Shown here: piece by piece, positions 11,233 through 22,609 of the stretch
Layout: each line of letters opens with the position of its first letter
Position numbering within the stretch: the first letter of the stretch is position 1
Assembly (NCBI GenBank): GCA_039545355.1
Contig: BCJJ01000010.1
Location: 443,085 to 507,084 of the forward strand
DNA from: Trichosporon coremiiforme
Taxonomy: Eukaryota; Basidiomycota; Tremellomycetes; Trichosporonales; Trichosporonaceae
Direction: 5' to 3'
Length of the DNA stretch: 64,000 nucleotides
The notes under the pieces: model-generated
What the model saw: only the letters and a program-made list of their open reading frames with translations
The model's database searches: none
What the model was told of the DNA's origin: nothing
Program-made: the position numbers and the translations under genes

Positions 11233-12105
11233 ATGACCCGCCAAACTCAGACTGCAGCCGACGTTCGACAAGCCGCCCGCGAAGGCCTGAAGGGGAGCAC
11301 CGCCGGCCGCGCCCCCGGCCACGTCCAGGCGAACCTCATCATTCTCCCGCAGAGGTATGCGAAGGACTTTCGCAATCTCTGCTTGCGCAACCCCGTCGCC
11401 TGCCCGCTGCTCGCCGAGACGAAGCCGGGAGAGACGAGCTTCCCGCCAGGCGTCGCCGATGGAATTGACATTCGCACAGACGTTCCGGGATACAACGTGT
11501 GAGTATTCATGCCAGTTGAGCAGCACTGAACTCAGCTACGTCGATGGGAAGCTGGTAAAGCCAGACATAGACGACATCAAGGCGTACTGGGCAGAGGACA
11601 GCGTCGCCTTCCTCAGTGAGTCTTTCGGTCGAGGTGAAGACTGACCGCAGTCGGTTGCTCTTTCTCGTTTGAGCATGCCTTGGTGCAGGATGGACTCGTG
11701 CCCCGGCACATTGAGAACGACGTCTCGGCTTGCATGTTCCACACCAACGTGCCACTCATGCCTGCGGGCGTGTTTGGAGGCAACACTGTCGTGTCCATGC
11801 GGCCGTACCGCGCCGAAGACGTCGAGAAGGTGCGCGCCATCACACGGCCGTACATCGCCACGCACGGCGAGCCTATTGCTTGGGGCTGGGACGCTCTCGA
11901 GAAGCTGGGGATTAGCGATATCAACAAGCCCGATCAGGGTGCGGCGCAAGAGATTCGAGAGGGGGAGGTGCCTGTTTTCTGGGCGTGCGGGGTTACCCCG
12001 CAACTGAGCGTCATGCAGTCGCCTGAGGTCAAGGGGATGGTGATCGGGCACACGCCGGGGTCGATGGTCGTGCTTGACACGCGCGTCGAGGACGTTGTGC
12101 AGTGA
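11233..12105 (+). CDS. DUF1445 / YcsI-type protein (D-glutamate cyclase family, putative hydro-lyase)
   Basis: Three exons, 11233-11498, 11536-11615 and 11651-12105 (introns of 37 and 35 nt), encode 266 residues, the usual family length. Splicing rebuilds family blocks: DIRTDVPGYNVYVDGKLV, YWAEDSVAFLIGCSFSFE, NVPLMPAGVFGGNTVVSMRP, then VPVFWACGVTPQ and IGHTPGSM. Family knowledge: bacterial members are annotated as putative hydro-lyases; the vertebrate homologue DGLUCY converts D-glutamate to 5-oxo-D-proline; in Bacillus subtilis ycsI lies with the 5-oxoprolinase genes (pxpABC). Inference: here it may form or open a 5-oxoproline-like ring upstream of HyuA/HyuB. No targeting peptide is obvious, so a cytosolic location is likely. 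Confidence 0.92.
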
Positions 12106-12307
12106 ATATCATAGAGAGGGGACTCATGCATCGTTGTACCATGTCCTGAGAGTGCTTGAGCGAGGTGCAGACTGGCCAGTTGGCCGCTGGGCGGTTATCT
12201 GCGACCTATCAGATCCCGTCGATTCGAGGACACAGTGGGCAACACCGCTCATTATCCTTCTCCCACCGCACTGTCCACCACCATCGAGCCGCCTTTCGTT
12301 ACCTGTC

Positions 12308-14712
12308 ATGTCTGCCTCTCCACCACCGGCAAAACGACGCAACAACATATCCCAGGCATGTCGTAATTGTCGGCACCGTAAAAAGAAGTGCGACGGAGTT
12401 GCTCCAAGGTGCGGAACGTGCATAGCGTACAAGGTGGGTGCCCAGACCCTTTCTCAGACTGACCTCAGGATGACTGTGTTTGGAACTCGAGAGCCGACTG
12501 GCGTAAAAACGTTTCGCGCTCCGAAGCCAACGCTCTCCGTGCGCGTATCGCCGAGCTGGAAGCGCAGCTTCGGCATTCTCGATCTCGATCACCATCTTCC
12601 CTGCCTTCCTCCTCCTTCGCCGCGCAGACAGACACGACGATGTGGGACTCACTTGTGGATGTGGCCATCACCGCTGGCGTTGAGCCAGTTCCTGCCCCGA
12701 GTGCAGCTCCAGTACCGCCCGCGAGCGCAGTCTCCGTACCGGCTCAACGCGCAGCTCCCCTTCACCCTCCAGCCAACGCACAGCCCGTCCCTTCAGAGAT
12801 CGCAGCGCCTGCTTCAAACTTGTCAACTGACATTGCCGCCTCCCTGCTCCCCACAAGGCGGTCTCCGTCAGCAGATGATCTTGAAGGATACATTGTGAGC
12901 TCATTTGCTCTCGCATTCAGCTGACATCAGGTCCAAGATCGACAGGGAAGGTTGCGCGTTCACGCGCCCATGAGTGCCTTTCGACACGACAGCCTACCAG
13001 AACCTGCTCAAGATGCAACTACTCCGTATGAGCATACAGATGATCGGAGCTGGGCGCGCTACCTGCCGGAAAGCCTCTATTTCACCCGAGCACAGCACGA
13101 CCAAGCCATGGACCGATTCTTTCGCTACGCTGCTAGTTGGGGTGAGCTGAGTGTCAGCCGCGTTCTTTGCTAACAGTAGGCCAACGGGCAACCCCTCACT
13201 TGTTCTTTCGCGACATGGAGATTGCGCTGTCGACACCACACGAGCCTGAGTTTCCCGTTGTGGCTCCGAATTACTCTCCCCTCCTGCACAACATGATCCT
13301 TGCTGTCGGTCTCGGCTTTGTCGACGAGGAGCATCTACGCGCCCTCGTCACGCGCAGGGTGTTCATGCAGGAAGGCGACAAGCATCTGAACCGGGAATGT
13401 GCCAACCCCTCAGTGGCTACAGTTCAAGCTCTGGCCATCAGAGGCTCCTTCATGAGCACAATGGGCGACTACTCGATTGGCTGGGTCAACCATGGCCTGG
13501 CAAACAGGCTGTGCTATGCCCGTGAGTTCAGACAGTCAAATCTGATTGAGCTGACTGTTAGTGGGGCTGCATGTTAACTCAGCGTCCCTCGTGGCCAAAG
13601 GCAAGCTCAAGCCTGAGGCAGCTGTTCAGCGTAATGTCACTTTCTGGTCATGCTACTGCCAAGAAGTGATGTGGGGCATCTACGTGGGAAGAAAGCCAAT
13701 GCTGCCTGACAGCACGTAAGTCCAGCCGAAGTGTTAAGCTCATAACAGCCTTCCTTCACCTCGCCCTGACGCCGCAACTGACAACTTCATGTGGGTCTGG
13801 CCGCCTGGCAAGTACCAGTCTCTGCCACCACAGAAGTCATATCTGTCCCTCACCTTCGTGCACACGACGCATCTCATGCAGATCGCCTCGCAGATATCAC
13901 GAATAGTATACACAGGACGAGCCGAGAAGCTTTCACTTGTAGAGTCGGGAACTGTTCAACGTTTTGCGTAAGTCGAGAGACATGGCGGAGACTGATCTTA
14001 GCGACGCGCTCGACAGTTGGCTCGAAGCACTACCTGCCCCTCTGACCCTCGATGTGAATCGATCAGAGCCGGTTCTGCCTCACATCCTGAGTCTTCATAT
14101 GGGTTGGGCATGGGTTGTGGCGCTGCTATACCAACCTTTCTCCCAAGTAATGCCTTTGCACAGCCACGATGGTTATCAGAGCATCGGCACAGTGGCCCTC
14201 ACAGTGAGTTGACGGCTACAGAAGAAGCTAATCAACAGCGATGTCACCAAGCAGCAAGCAAGATCATTCAGCTTGCGACACTCTGGGACGAACAGCATTC
14301 CCTGCGCTTCACTCCTCCGACGACAACAGCGATCATATACAGTGCCGGCACATGCTTCCTTCTGGCTGCTGCACAGGCTGCTTCACCCGCACAGTCCACT
14401 GCCGCTTTCCAGAAGGTTTATGCCGCTTTGGCGTTCCTGGACAAGATTGGTTCGACCTGGGGCTCAGGGAGACGCCAGGCAGGGATTCTGAGAGATATGC
14501 TGAATGAGTGCGCCAAGGCCAGCATGGAGTTACCGGCTGTGGTGGGCGATCTGTCTCGCGGCTGGGAAACCACCAGCCCCACCGCTAGCTTCCACTGCAA
14601 CACGGCACAGGGTGACGAGGAGTTTGACGCGTTTATTCAGAGCCTACTTAGCCAAAGTACTGCTCCGCTCGGCGAAGGTGACTTCATGACAGGACTGGAA
14701 GGGTTCCTCTGA
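12308..14712 (+). CDS. Zn2Cys6 transcription factor with fungal-specific regulatory domain
   Basis: Eight exons: 12308-12433, 12469-12894, 12931-13141, 13180-13521, 13562-13715, 13749-13967, 14002-14203 and 14239-14712. They encode 717 residues; the seven introns are 33-40 nt. The zinc cluster (about residues 18-45) starts CRNCRHRKKKC and ends CIAYKDDC across the first splice, followed by a coiled-coil-like stretch (ANALRARIAELEAQLRHS) and a Pro/Ala-rich linker. The middle homology region follows, with LCYALGLHVNS, TFWSCYCQEVMWGIYVGRKPML and WLEALPAPLTLD. Family knowledge: nuclear regulator binding CGG triplets, often as inverted pairs. It lies 200 bases after the DUF1445 gene and is the best candidate to bind the CGG-N6-CCG sites of this cluster; that link is inferred. 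Confidence 0.9.
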
Positions 14713-14809
14713 GCAGCGCATCAGCGTGGAGCGTGCGGCGCCCCGTCAAACAACCGTACTCCACCTAGCTTACCTTAACTCGAGGCCATAAGACATGGAG
14801 CTTGCTGAA

Positions 14810-15292
14810 ATGCAGCAGTTGCCGCTTTGTTAGTTCGAACTCTTTTCAGTCGGCCTATTCTGCGACTCCTGTTCGTCTCAGTGTGCCTTTTGGTACCTAA
14901 GCCAGGGACCATTGACCGGTCTGTGCGTTTGTGCTTGGCGCCCTGACCGACAACATCCATCTCTGTGCTACGGCGCTCGTCCACCGCAGGGTCAGCCTCA
15001 ACTGCCGCGCTTTCCACCTGTTCCACATGCATGCCCCCCCCCCCCCCCCCTTTTACGAGTTTATGCGCTCGATTTCTCCCCAGTACTACTTTGCCCTCTG
15101 CAGATCAAGCGCAGACCACAAGCCTGGAACAGCCGAGTTCCAGAAGAAGTTTGTCGAGGCAGTCTCGGCGGCGCTGTCTTCCACTGGTAAGTGTCTTCCC
15201 CGCACCGCAGCTGACGCGATCACGCAGACCCTCACCACCGAGTGGCCTCGGCAGCGTTCGCCACCCATCTTCCCCGCGATCATGCTGTCTAG
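14810..15292 (+). pseudogene. Decayed tandem copy of the unknown small gene at 15682
   Basis: Translated pieces resemble the neighbouring gene: AFVLGALTDNIHLC versus AFVCGALTGNIDVC, and YYFALCRSSADHKPGTAEF versus FQFALLRATFYAQPGTPAF. Both copies have an intron donor right after the second block (here 15187, acceptor 15227). The possible start at 14810 is followed by in-frame stops (TAG after seven codons, TGA just before the first conserved block), and a 17-base C tract (15034-15050) interrupts the middle. I read it as a broken paralogue. The function of the family is not recognised. Confidence 0.45.
15034..15050 (+). repeat. Poly-C tract (17 bases)
   Basis: An uninterrupted run of seventeen C lies inside the decayed paralogue. 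Such a tract is prone to slippage, and its true length may differ in the genome. Confidence 0.8.
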
Positions 15293-15681
15293 CTCTAAAC
15301 AGTATCTGGCAAACTAAGCCACGTTTCTGTACATGCCAGCTCTCCCAGGCCCTCATCAGATGAACCTCCACCTCCCTGTGACCGGATCGGCCCCCACTTC
15401 GCTAACGTTCAGGGCTGTGGCCATCCAAGTAACCGACCCAGTTTGTTACAGTTGCGTCTCCGCTAGAGCACTCACATGCTTGGCGCATCCCTCAGTTACT
15501 CAGGCAACCATACAGCTTACCGATACATGAAAGCATACGATCCAAAGTGCTGAAAGCACGCCATGCACTTGCATACGTCCAGCACATGGGCGATGTGATC
15601 TGTTCGCAACCTCAATCTCCACCTTCGTGTCCGTTACGTAACACCTGGAGATGACTTGCGTGCTGCTGGCCTCTCCTCAAG

Positions 15682-16111
15682 ATGGTTGCAGCGCAGGCAT
15701 ATATCTCGAACCAGTTCAGTGACACCGCAGAGGCGTTCGTGTGTGGTGCCCTAACGGGCAACATCGACGTTTGCGTCAAGGCGGTCCAGGCGCATGAGAC
15801 ATGTCACTGGGCTAAGACCACGGACACCGAAGGCGAGACTGGCAGTCCAGGGGGCAGCCTCTTAGACGTACGCTGCCTGCCTTACTCGTGCCCATGCGCT
15901 CTACCCAGCCAGTTCCAGTTCGCCCTGTTGCGTGCGACCTTCTACGCACAACCCGGCACTCCAGCCTTCGGGATGTACTTCCGCCGTGCTCTGAAAGCTG
16001 CCATGGCAGCCAAGGGTGAGCTGCATCTGCCGGCGTTGCTGACCATCAGGACCGCTTCATCAGCCCGTTCCCGCGTCCCTCCCAACGTTGAAGAACGCCG
16101 TCCCTACATGA
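15682..16111 (+). CDS. Small protein of unknown function, possibly part of a decaying gene
   Basis: A model of two exons, 15682-16015 and 16050-16111, with a canonical 34-nt intron, gives 131 residues. Blocks AFVCGALTGNIDVC and FALLRATFYAQPGTPAFGMYFRRALKAAMAAKG recur in the broken copy upstream, and the intron position is conserved, which argues that this was a genuine gene. Sequence after the stop still shows paired similarity between the two copies (DEPCDC.VQMS versus DEPPPPCDR), hinting that the original gene was longer. That tail weakly recalls a BTB/POZ start, but the evidence is thin. No signal peptide or membrane segment is seen. Confidence 0.35.
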
Positions 16112-16729
16112 TCCGACTCTGTTCACCCAAGACGAACCATGTGACTGCTCGGTTCAAATGTCAAACTCCGGGGAGACGCTCCTCATGCGCGTGCGCGCAC
16201 CAAGTCTCAATGCATCTGTCAGATGCCTCACGCGCAAGCTTGTTCAGCCGACGAGAGCGTCTCCTCACCAGCAGACCAGCAACGAGAACTCTACAGTTTG
16301 TCCGCATACACTTTCCAAACCCTCATCTCACCGAGTATTGCCTCACACATCGCTACTTGTATCCTTGCCCTGCAACGGACGCCCCCAACAGCTGCCATTC
16401 AACCGCAGCGCCATTAGAAGACATGTCTGACGATGAATTGCCACTTCGTCCTCAAGGACGTCGAAACGAGCCTGAACCACTATCAAGTAAGGTTCCGCCC
16501 CGCCAGCCAGTATCTCAAACCAAACCCCATCATTACAATGGTCTCCGTGCACTCCACGGACCCATGTCGCGGGCAGGACGGTTACGCTGTCACCTGAGTG
16601 CTGTCCGTCGGCGGTCTCCGCCCATCCAGGTACATAAAAACCTGGACGATGTCTGCCGGGGATATCCCATCACTAACCTCTAACCTACCTGTTTAACTCA
16701 CCGACGCTCCTTGCCAAACTTCACTTACC
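16112..16729. other. Intergenic region with possible coding relics
   Basis: No intact gene. An open stretch at about 16430-16600 reads FVLKDVETSLNHYQ and QYLKPNPIITMVSVH before a stop and looks protein-like, perhaps the remnant tail of the upstream gene. TACATAAAAA at 16631-16640 is a TATA-like element 90 bases before the next start. Confidence 0.4.
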
Positions 16730-18443
16730 ATGCAACGGCTACTCGAGCTCGCAGGCCGAGCGTACGCCTACGCTTGTCCGCCACCGTTCGGCATTCTCAA
16801 CCCCATCCACCGGATCGCCCTGCGCGCCCAGCCCTTGACGCCAGACCTGGTGATGTGGTTCAACTGGCTCGTTCTGCCGCTCGTCCCGCTGGTGTCCATC
16901 TCGTACCTCCTCGTCGGCGGACCGAAGGACAAGCTTGCACAAGAGTCTCGACCGATCCGCGCAGCTCTCGCTATTGCCGGTTGGGCAATGTTGACACACT
17001 CGTTCCTCACGCGCCGATTCACCAGTGAGCTGCATGTCGCTGCCTGAGCTAACCACAGCGTACCGCTGGGCCGTGTACAACAACTTCGTCGGCATCTCCT
17101 ACTGGACAGTCAGTCTGCGATATCTCGAGCTGGCACTGCTGAAGGACCCCGTCGTTGACCCCTGGATGGCCCTCGGTCGCCCCAGGTGGGTCGCCGCCAT
17201 CGATCTCGCTATTAACCTTCGTCATGTGTACCTCGGTTCCGTGGGTCTCGACACGTCCGCTGGCCCGCCCAATCTGGCCCTTCCTGAACTGAAACCGGGT
17301 GAGCGGCCACAAGTGGAGTCACATCTGCGACACTGGCGTCGGCGTCCGCGCCCGACGACTCGATTGGCTGCGTTCGCTCGTCACCTCGCACACTTCCTGT
17401 TCATCTACTGTCTGGAGGACACGCTGTTCACGTTTGTGCGTGTCGTTGGCCCTGACGCCCTCGCACCGCCTGGCGGCCGCGGCTGGTTGCCGAAGTACGA
17501 CCATGTCGTTCCGGGCCTGATCGCAGAGACTCGGGCTATCGTTCTTCCCTCGACCATTGGCTACGTCGTACCGCGCTTCCTGATGGGGCTCATTCTCAAG
17601 TCTGCTGCACCAATGATGATCTGGGGCATGTTGAGCGGAGTCTACCACCTGGGCGCCATCGTGTGTATCGGCTCCGGTTACTGGGAGCCAGAGACGTGGG
17701 ACACGGACATGTTCGACGCACCGTTCCGCTCGACGTCGCTTCGCGACCTGTGGGGTCGCAGATGGCATCAGTGTGAGTATCTCACGTGCGGGAACCGAGC
17801 TGATGGCAGTGTACCGCCGCACGTTCCTCAACTGCACGAAGACGGTTCTCCGTGTCCTGCACCTACCCAGCAACACGTTCACGTTCTACGGCCTCATCTA
17901 TTTCTTCTCGGGCCTCCTGCACGCGTTGGGTCAGATTTCAAATGACCCGCCTCCCCAGTTCAGCGGCGTCATTCTCTTCTTCCTTCTCGCCGGCTTGGGC
18001 AACGCCCTCGAAGTCATGTTCAAGCGCGTGACCGGCCGTTTCGTCGGCGGGCCTGCCGGATGGGTCTGGACCTTCTTCTGGAGCACTCTGACGGGTAAGT
18101 CTGGCGTTTGCGTCGGGGCTAATGCGCAGGCACGCTCATCCTCAACGCCTGGGTCGACCCCGGATGGGCTGCGTGCAGCTTCTTCCCGGACAAGGGTTTC
18201 GGCCAGCTCGTCGTCCCCTTCATCCTCAAGCACGGATTCACGCTCGAGCCGCTCCGCGCCACAGAGCCGGCGATCGCCGAAGTTGTGGAGTCCACTTCCG
18301 TTCTTGCCGAGACATTCGTGCAGACTACAGCCGCGCTCGTTGAGTCGGTCGTAGAGTCGGTCGTTGAGAGCGTCACTACTGCGACTGCAGCCGTCATCGA
18401 GACGGTTGTCGCAGTCGCGGCCGACGCCGCTGCCGAATTCTAA
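16730..18443 (+). CDS. Wax-synthase-like MBOAT acyltransferase, copy 1
   Basis: Four exons, 16730-17024, 17059-17772, 17810-18094 and 18130-18443 (introns of 34-37 nt), encode 535 residues. Motifs of the wax synthase/MBOAT_2 family are present: YWEPETWDTDMFDAP, then SLRDLWGRRWHQ at about 325-336, and FSGLLHALG with the likely catalytic His374. Several hydrophobic segments imply a multi-pass endoplasmic reticulum protein. Family knowledge: transfer of a fatty acyl chain from CoA to an alcohol, or related O-acylations in fungal metabolism. The last ~57 residues are Ala/Val/Glu-rich with repeated VVES units and could form an amphipathic helix. A close paralogue follows in tandem 0.9 kb downstream. 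Confidence 0.88.
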
Positions 18444-19329
18444 CGCCGCGTGACCACGCCTTCTCCAGGTCATGTCCTGTCCATCTCTCGCTTCCTTCCG
18501 CATTAGACCACACTTGTATCCACTGTTCCCCTCCTTCATACCTTCATCGCTCCCGGAGCCGCCGGCCTTCGACCCCCATATTTTGCATACCACTGTCTGT
18601 CTGCCTGACGTGTATCCGATGGTGACGAAATCTCCATGTATACCACATCGACTTCAGCGCCCCGAGCCGGGAAACGTAACGTTGCTACTGTCTTCTGAGG
18701 GCGTCCAAGTGTTTGCATAACTGCGAAAGGCGTCTGTGGTGGTGAACGGCCCGTGATTTCGAGATCTCAAAAGCAACGGCGGCTGATTGATCGGCCATGA
18801 AAGCGAACTAAGGAAGACGCCGAGTTTTATCATCGCCCACTCCCTCACCATTCAGCATCCACCACCCCAATCTTCGCACACGCACCACGGCGTCAAGGCA
18901 GTGCTGATAACAGCTATCTAAGCGGCGTAGAGATGCGCATATGTCTCACTGAATCGAGCAGCATGGCGCACAACGCCACGACGCCCCAACGCCATCATTC
19001 AGAAGGACGCCGGGGAGCGTGAGGCTGGGGCCGCGCTGGGCCTCCATGTCACGCCCCTGAACGCCAGACATTGTCGCCCAGTTGCCCTCGGATCGTGTGC
19101 GACCGGACCCAGCCGCACGACCAGCTTTGTTGCGTGGGTCAGGCTGGCGTGCATGTTGCGGCCACGGGGCGTCCCATGCGCATACCGGCTGGAAAGCGAC
19201 GCCGGGCGCGTCCATTCCTCATCTCTCGACGACCGACTGGCCTTTATTCACCCCGCTGACCAGTTCCTCTTGTTCAACTCCTCACACTCATTCACATTCG
19301 TTTCCCGCAACTTTTCGACCTCTCCGACC
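18444..19329. other. Intergenic region between the two wax-synthase-like genes
   Basis: 886 bases. No gene, RNA or clear repeat is recognised. It should hold the 3' end of copy 1 and the promoter of copy 2. Confidence 0.55.
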
Positions 19330-21483
19330 ATGGCAGAACCGCTGGGCCTCTCGTTCGGCGACATCGGCCGGCTCTGGGACACGCTTTTCCCCGCGCCGTG
19401 GGGTCCGCTCAACCCCGTCTGGGAGCACGTGCAGCGCACCGCGGCGCCGCTCGACTTTGATCACTTCTCCCTCCGCCAGTGGTTAAACTACGCTCTCGTT
19501 CCCTTCATTCCGCTTGCGATCATGGCGTATCTCATCATCGGTGGGCCGAATGACAAGCTCGCGCGCGAGACGCGCGAGGTCCGCCTCGCCCTCGGTATCG
19601 TCGGTATCAGCATCGCAACGAGCGCATACCTGAACAACCGTTTCTATGGTGAGTCCAATAAGGTTGGAAGCAGAGAACAGGGGATGCTGGCCGGATGATT
19701 TCGAAGCTGATACCAGACCTCCGCTGGTGCTGCTACAACTCGATGTTCGGCATCCTGTACTGGCAGCTGGTTGCGCGGTACGCCTCGCTCGCGCTGGTGA
19801 AAGAACCAATCGTGGACCCGTACATGGGCCGCGGACGGCCTCGCTGGGTCGCGGCTCTGGACCTCGTCATGAACCAGCGCCATATGGGTCTCGGCAATGT
19901 CGGCCTGGACAGTGGCAACGGTCCCGACAACAAGGATGTGAAGCTGCTGAACCCCGGAGGCAAGGGCAAAGCGCTCGAGATGCCTTACATCGCGCGGCAC
20001 CTGCGGCACTGGCGTCGCTTCCCTCGCCCGACGTCGCGCTGGGGCTCGTCACTGCGTCACCTCTGCAAGTCGCTCGCGGTGTACACGATCATGGACACCG
20101 TGTTCTCTCTGACGCGCGCTATCGGGCCGCACGCTGTCGCACCACCTGGTGGGCTCCCGCTCATTGAGAAGTACGGCCATATCATGACCGGCTGGCTCGC
20201 GGAGAGTGAGGGCGTGCTGCTTCCGAGCACGTTGCGCCTGCCGCTGCCCAAGTGGCTCATGTCGACGTTCATGGAGCTCATCCCGCCGCTCGGGATCTGG
20301 GGCTTCCTCTCGGTATGGTATCATTTCGTCGCGTTCCTGTGCATCGCTAGCGGCTACTGGGAACCCGAGGTCTGGGACATTGACGTGTTCGACGCGCCTC
20401 TCAAGTCCACGTCCCTGATGCAGCTCTGGGGCCGCCGCTGGCACCAGGTCTTCCGGTAAGCTAGCTTAATGAGTTCGGGGCTGACAACAGCCACACCTTC
20501 GTTGACGCCACTGAGTCGGTCCTTCGCGTTTTCCACCTCCCCAACAACCTGGTCACATTCTATCCGCTCATCTACCTCTTCAGCGGCCTGCTCCACGCTA
20601 TGGGCGAGATCACGGCCGATCCGGTACCCAGGTTCTCGCACGTCATGGCCTTCTTCATGCTCTCTGGTGTCGGGTGCAGTCTCGAGATCGCCGCCAAGCG
20701 TATCCTCGGCCTCAGGACCCGCGGCCTGCTCGGCTGGTTCTGGACCTGGACCTGGACCGCGATGACCGGTGAGTATCAGTGCGGGGCGCATGCAGCTAGA
20801 TTGCCCCTTGTCATGAGCTGACTCCAGGTCGCCTCGTCGCCAACGCCTGGATCGACGCGGGCATGGGCGCCTGCTCCTTCTTCCCCGACCAGGGTGTGGG
20901 ACAATACCTCGCCCCCTTCATCATGAAGCACGTCTACATGATCTACCACGTGCCCCCTGCCGCCGCGTCCGCCATAACGGGCGCGGCGCAGGCACTCCTC
21001 GCGCATCCTTCCGTCGTCGAGTCGCTCGCCGAGGTCATCTCCTCTGTCGCTGAGTCGACCCGCGCCGCGCTCACCGCCGCCACAGCCGCTGTCACCGAGA
21101 CGCTTGCCGCCGTCGCTGAGCCTTCTGCTGTTCTCGAGGTCGCGTCCGGGGTGGCCGACGCCCTGTCGACCGAGGCTGTCGCCGAGGCTGTCTCTGGCTC
21201 CGTAGTTGAAGCCGTCTCCGATGTCGTCGCCGAGAGCGGCGAGATGATCGCGACGACGCTCGCCTCGGCGGTCATCGACGGTGCCGCAACAGCTGCGACG
21301 CTGACGAAAGCCGCTGTCGAGAACCTGAGCACCGTCGCGACCGCAGTCGCAGAGGCGGCCGAGGTCAGCACGGTGCGCTTCATCACGGTCGACTCGGTGC
21401 CGGCGCACATCGTCGAGGCGGCGCTTGCGACGGCCAGCGCAGCCATGTCCGCCGCGCTCGAGGGAAGTACGGCGACCAGCTGA
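19330..21483 (+). CDS. Wax-synthase-like MBOAT acyltransferase, copy 2
   Basis: Four exons, 19330-19648, 19717-20455, 20491-20768 and 20828-21483, encode 663 residues. The intron positions match copy 1, so the pair arose by tandem duplication. Conserved blocks are GGPNDKLARETREVRLAL, GRPRWVAALDLVMNQRH, GYWEPEVWDIDVFDAP, LWGRRWHQVFR and FSGLLHAMG with the likely catalytic His388. The C-terminal tail (about residues 490-663) is three times longer than in copy 1 and almost entirely Ala, Val, Glu, Ser and Thr in a regular pattern (AEVISSVAEST, VVEAVSDVVAES), predicted to be a long amphipathic helix. Family role: acyl transfer to alcohols at the endoplasmic reticulum or lipid droplet. Substrate unknown. 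Confidence 0.88.
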
Positions 21484-22188
21484 GCGCGTAAAAGATTTGA
21501 TCTCGTTCGTTTCCGTTCCCATTTTGTAGTTCCCCATCTCCGCTGTTTGTCTCAATATCAACCACCATCGTTTGTCTGTCTTCATAGTCTACCTTATTCG
21601 TTTCCGCCCAGCAGAGGCGTGAGCGCACACGCGCCGTTGAGCGCACGCGTCATCGTTAGTGTCGCCCCCACCCATTCGTTCATAACAGATTTCCATGCAG
21701 CGTGTTTCCGGAGAAGGCAGGTGCCAGCTAGATCTCGGTGAATACTTGAAGGGGATACGGGTGAGTTGCCGATCTCGAAAATTGTGGGGATCCGAAGCTC
21801 CACAAAGTTAGTCCAGGTGAGGTCAGCTGAGCAAGACAGTCGCACCTCCATCACTGCTCAACAGACATTGGGCGACGTCGCAAGCCGGCGAGACGAACAA
21901 TGAACGTCCGACAGCATGCAGCCGGGGTTTGTGAACGCCTCAGGTCGGCGCCTAGGGGGTCTCTCGGCCCGTCCAACCGGCGAGCTGGAGCCCGTGCGTT
22001 GATTGCGCAGTTTGAGGACTGGCTTACGGTCGTTTTCTGCTTTCGGCGGAGGCTGGCCTGACAGATTGCTCACGCTGCTAGGAGTCATTACATACATCGA
22101 TCATGGGCGTGGAACATAGTAATGCGGGACATAGCGACAAGACACTGATGCGGTGGCGGGTGAGGGCTACCATTGAGCGGTGGGCGAG
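21484..22188. other. Intergenic region, nothing recognised
   Basis: 705 bases between convergent genes. No coding potential with domain features, RNA gene or repeat was identified. Confidence 0.55.
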
Positions 22189-22609
22189 TTAAGGGGAAGC
22201 AGCCGTGTCGCTGTTCGGCGCAGGCGAGTCGTAGCGCGCCATCTGGCGGACAATGCAGTAGGCCTCGTTCGCCTCGTCCGGGTTTGCGGGTTTGAGGCCG
22301 TACACGCGGCAGAAGGCGTCCCAGGAGCCGTACGAGTCGACGATGCTCGCCTCGGCGGGGGTGAAGGGCTGTGGAGGCGCTGGACGTTAGCTACGGCACA
22401 CGAGTGTAGCGGGTGTAGCGGGTGTAGCGGGTGGGGCAGAGCTACCGACGCCGCAGAAAGAGGTTCTTGAGCTGGGCAGCTTGCGGTGGCAAGGAGACCG
22501 ATCGCGGTCGAGCGCCGAGGGCATGACTACGGCCCACAGAGGACCAGAGAAACTCACCGTGCTGCTTGATCGAGTCCATGCTGTGGTTCGAGTCGGTAAG
22601 CGAGCTCAT
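22189..22609 (-). CDS. Small fungal protein of unknown function, 85 residues
   Basis: Three exons on the minus strand, 22609-22558, 22471-22446 and 22368-22189, encode 85 residues; frame and splice signals agree throughout. The core reads FTPAEASIVDSYGSWDAFCRVYGLKP and EANEAYCIVRQMARYDSP, a compact pattern I recall from short uncharacterised fungal proteins (IVDSYGGW...FM..YGLKP). Exon 2 is only 26 nt. Intron 2 contains the 9-bp unit GTGTAGCGG (plus-strand reading) three times at 22404-22430. No signal peptide or membrane span is seen. Function is not known; the protein is too short for domain assignment. Confidence 0.7.
22404..22430 (+). repeat. 9-bp tandem repeat, three copies
   Basis: GTGTAGCGG is repeated three times inside intron 2 of the 85-residue gene. 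No function is apparent. Confidence 0.8.
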
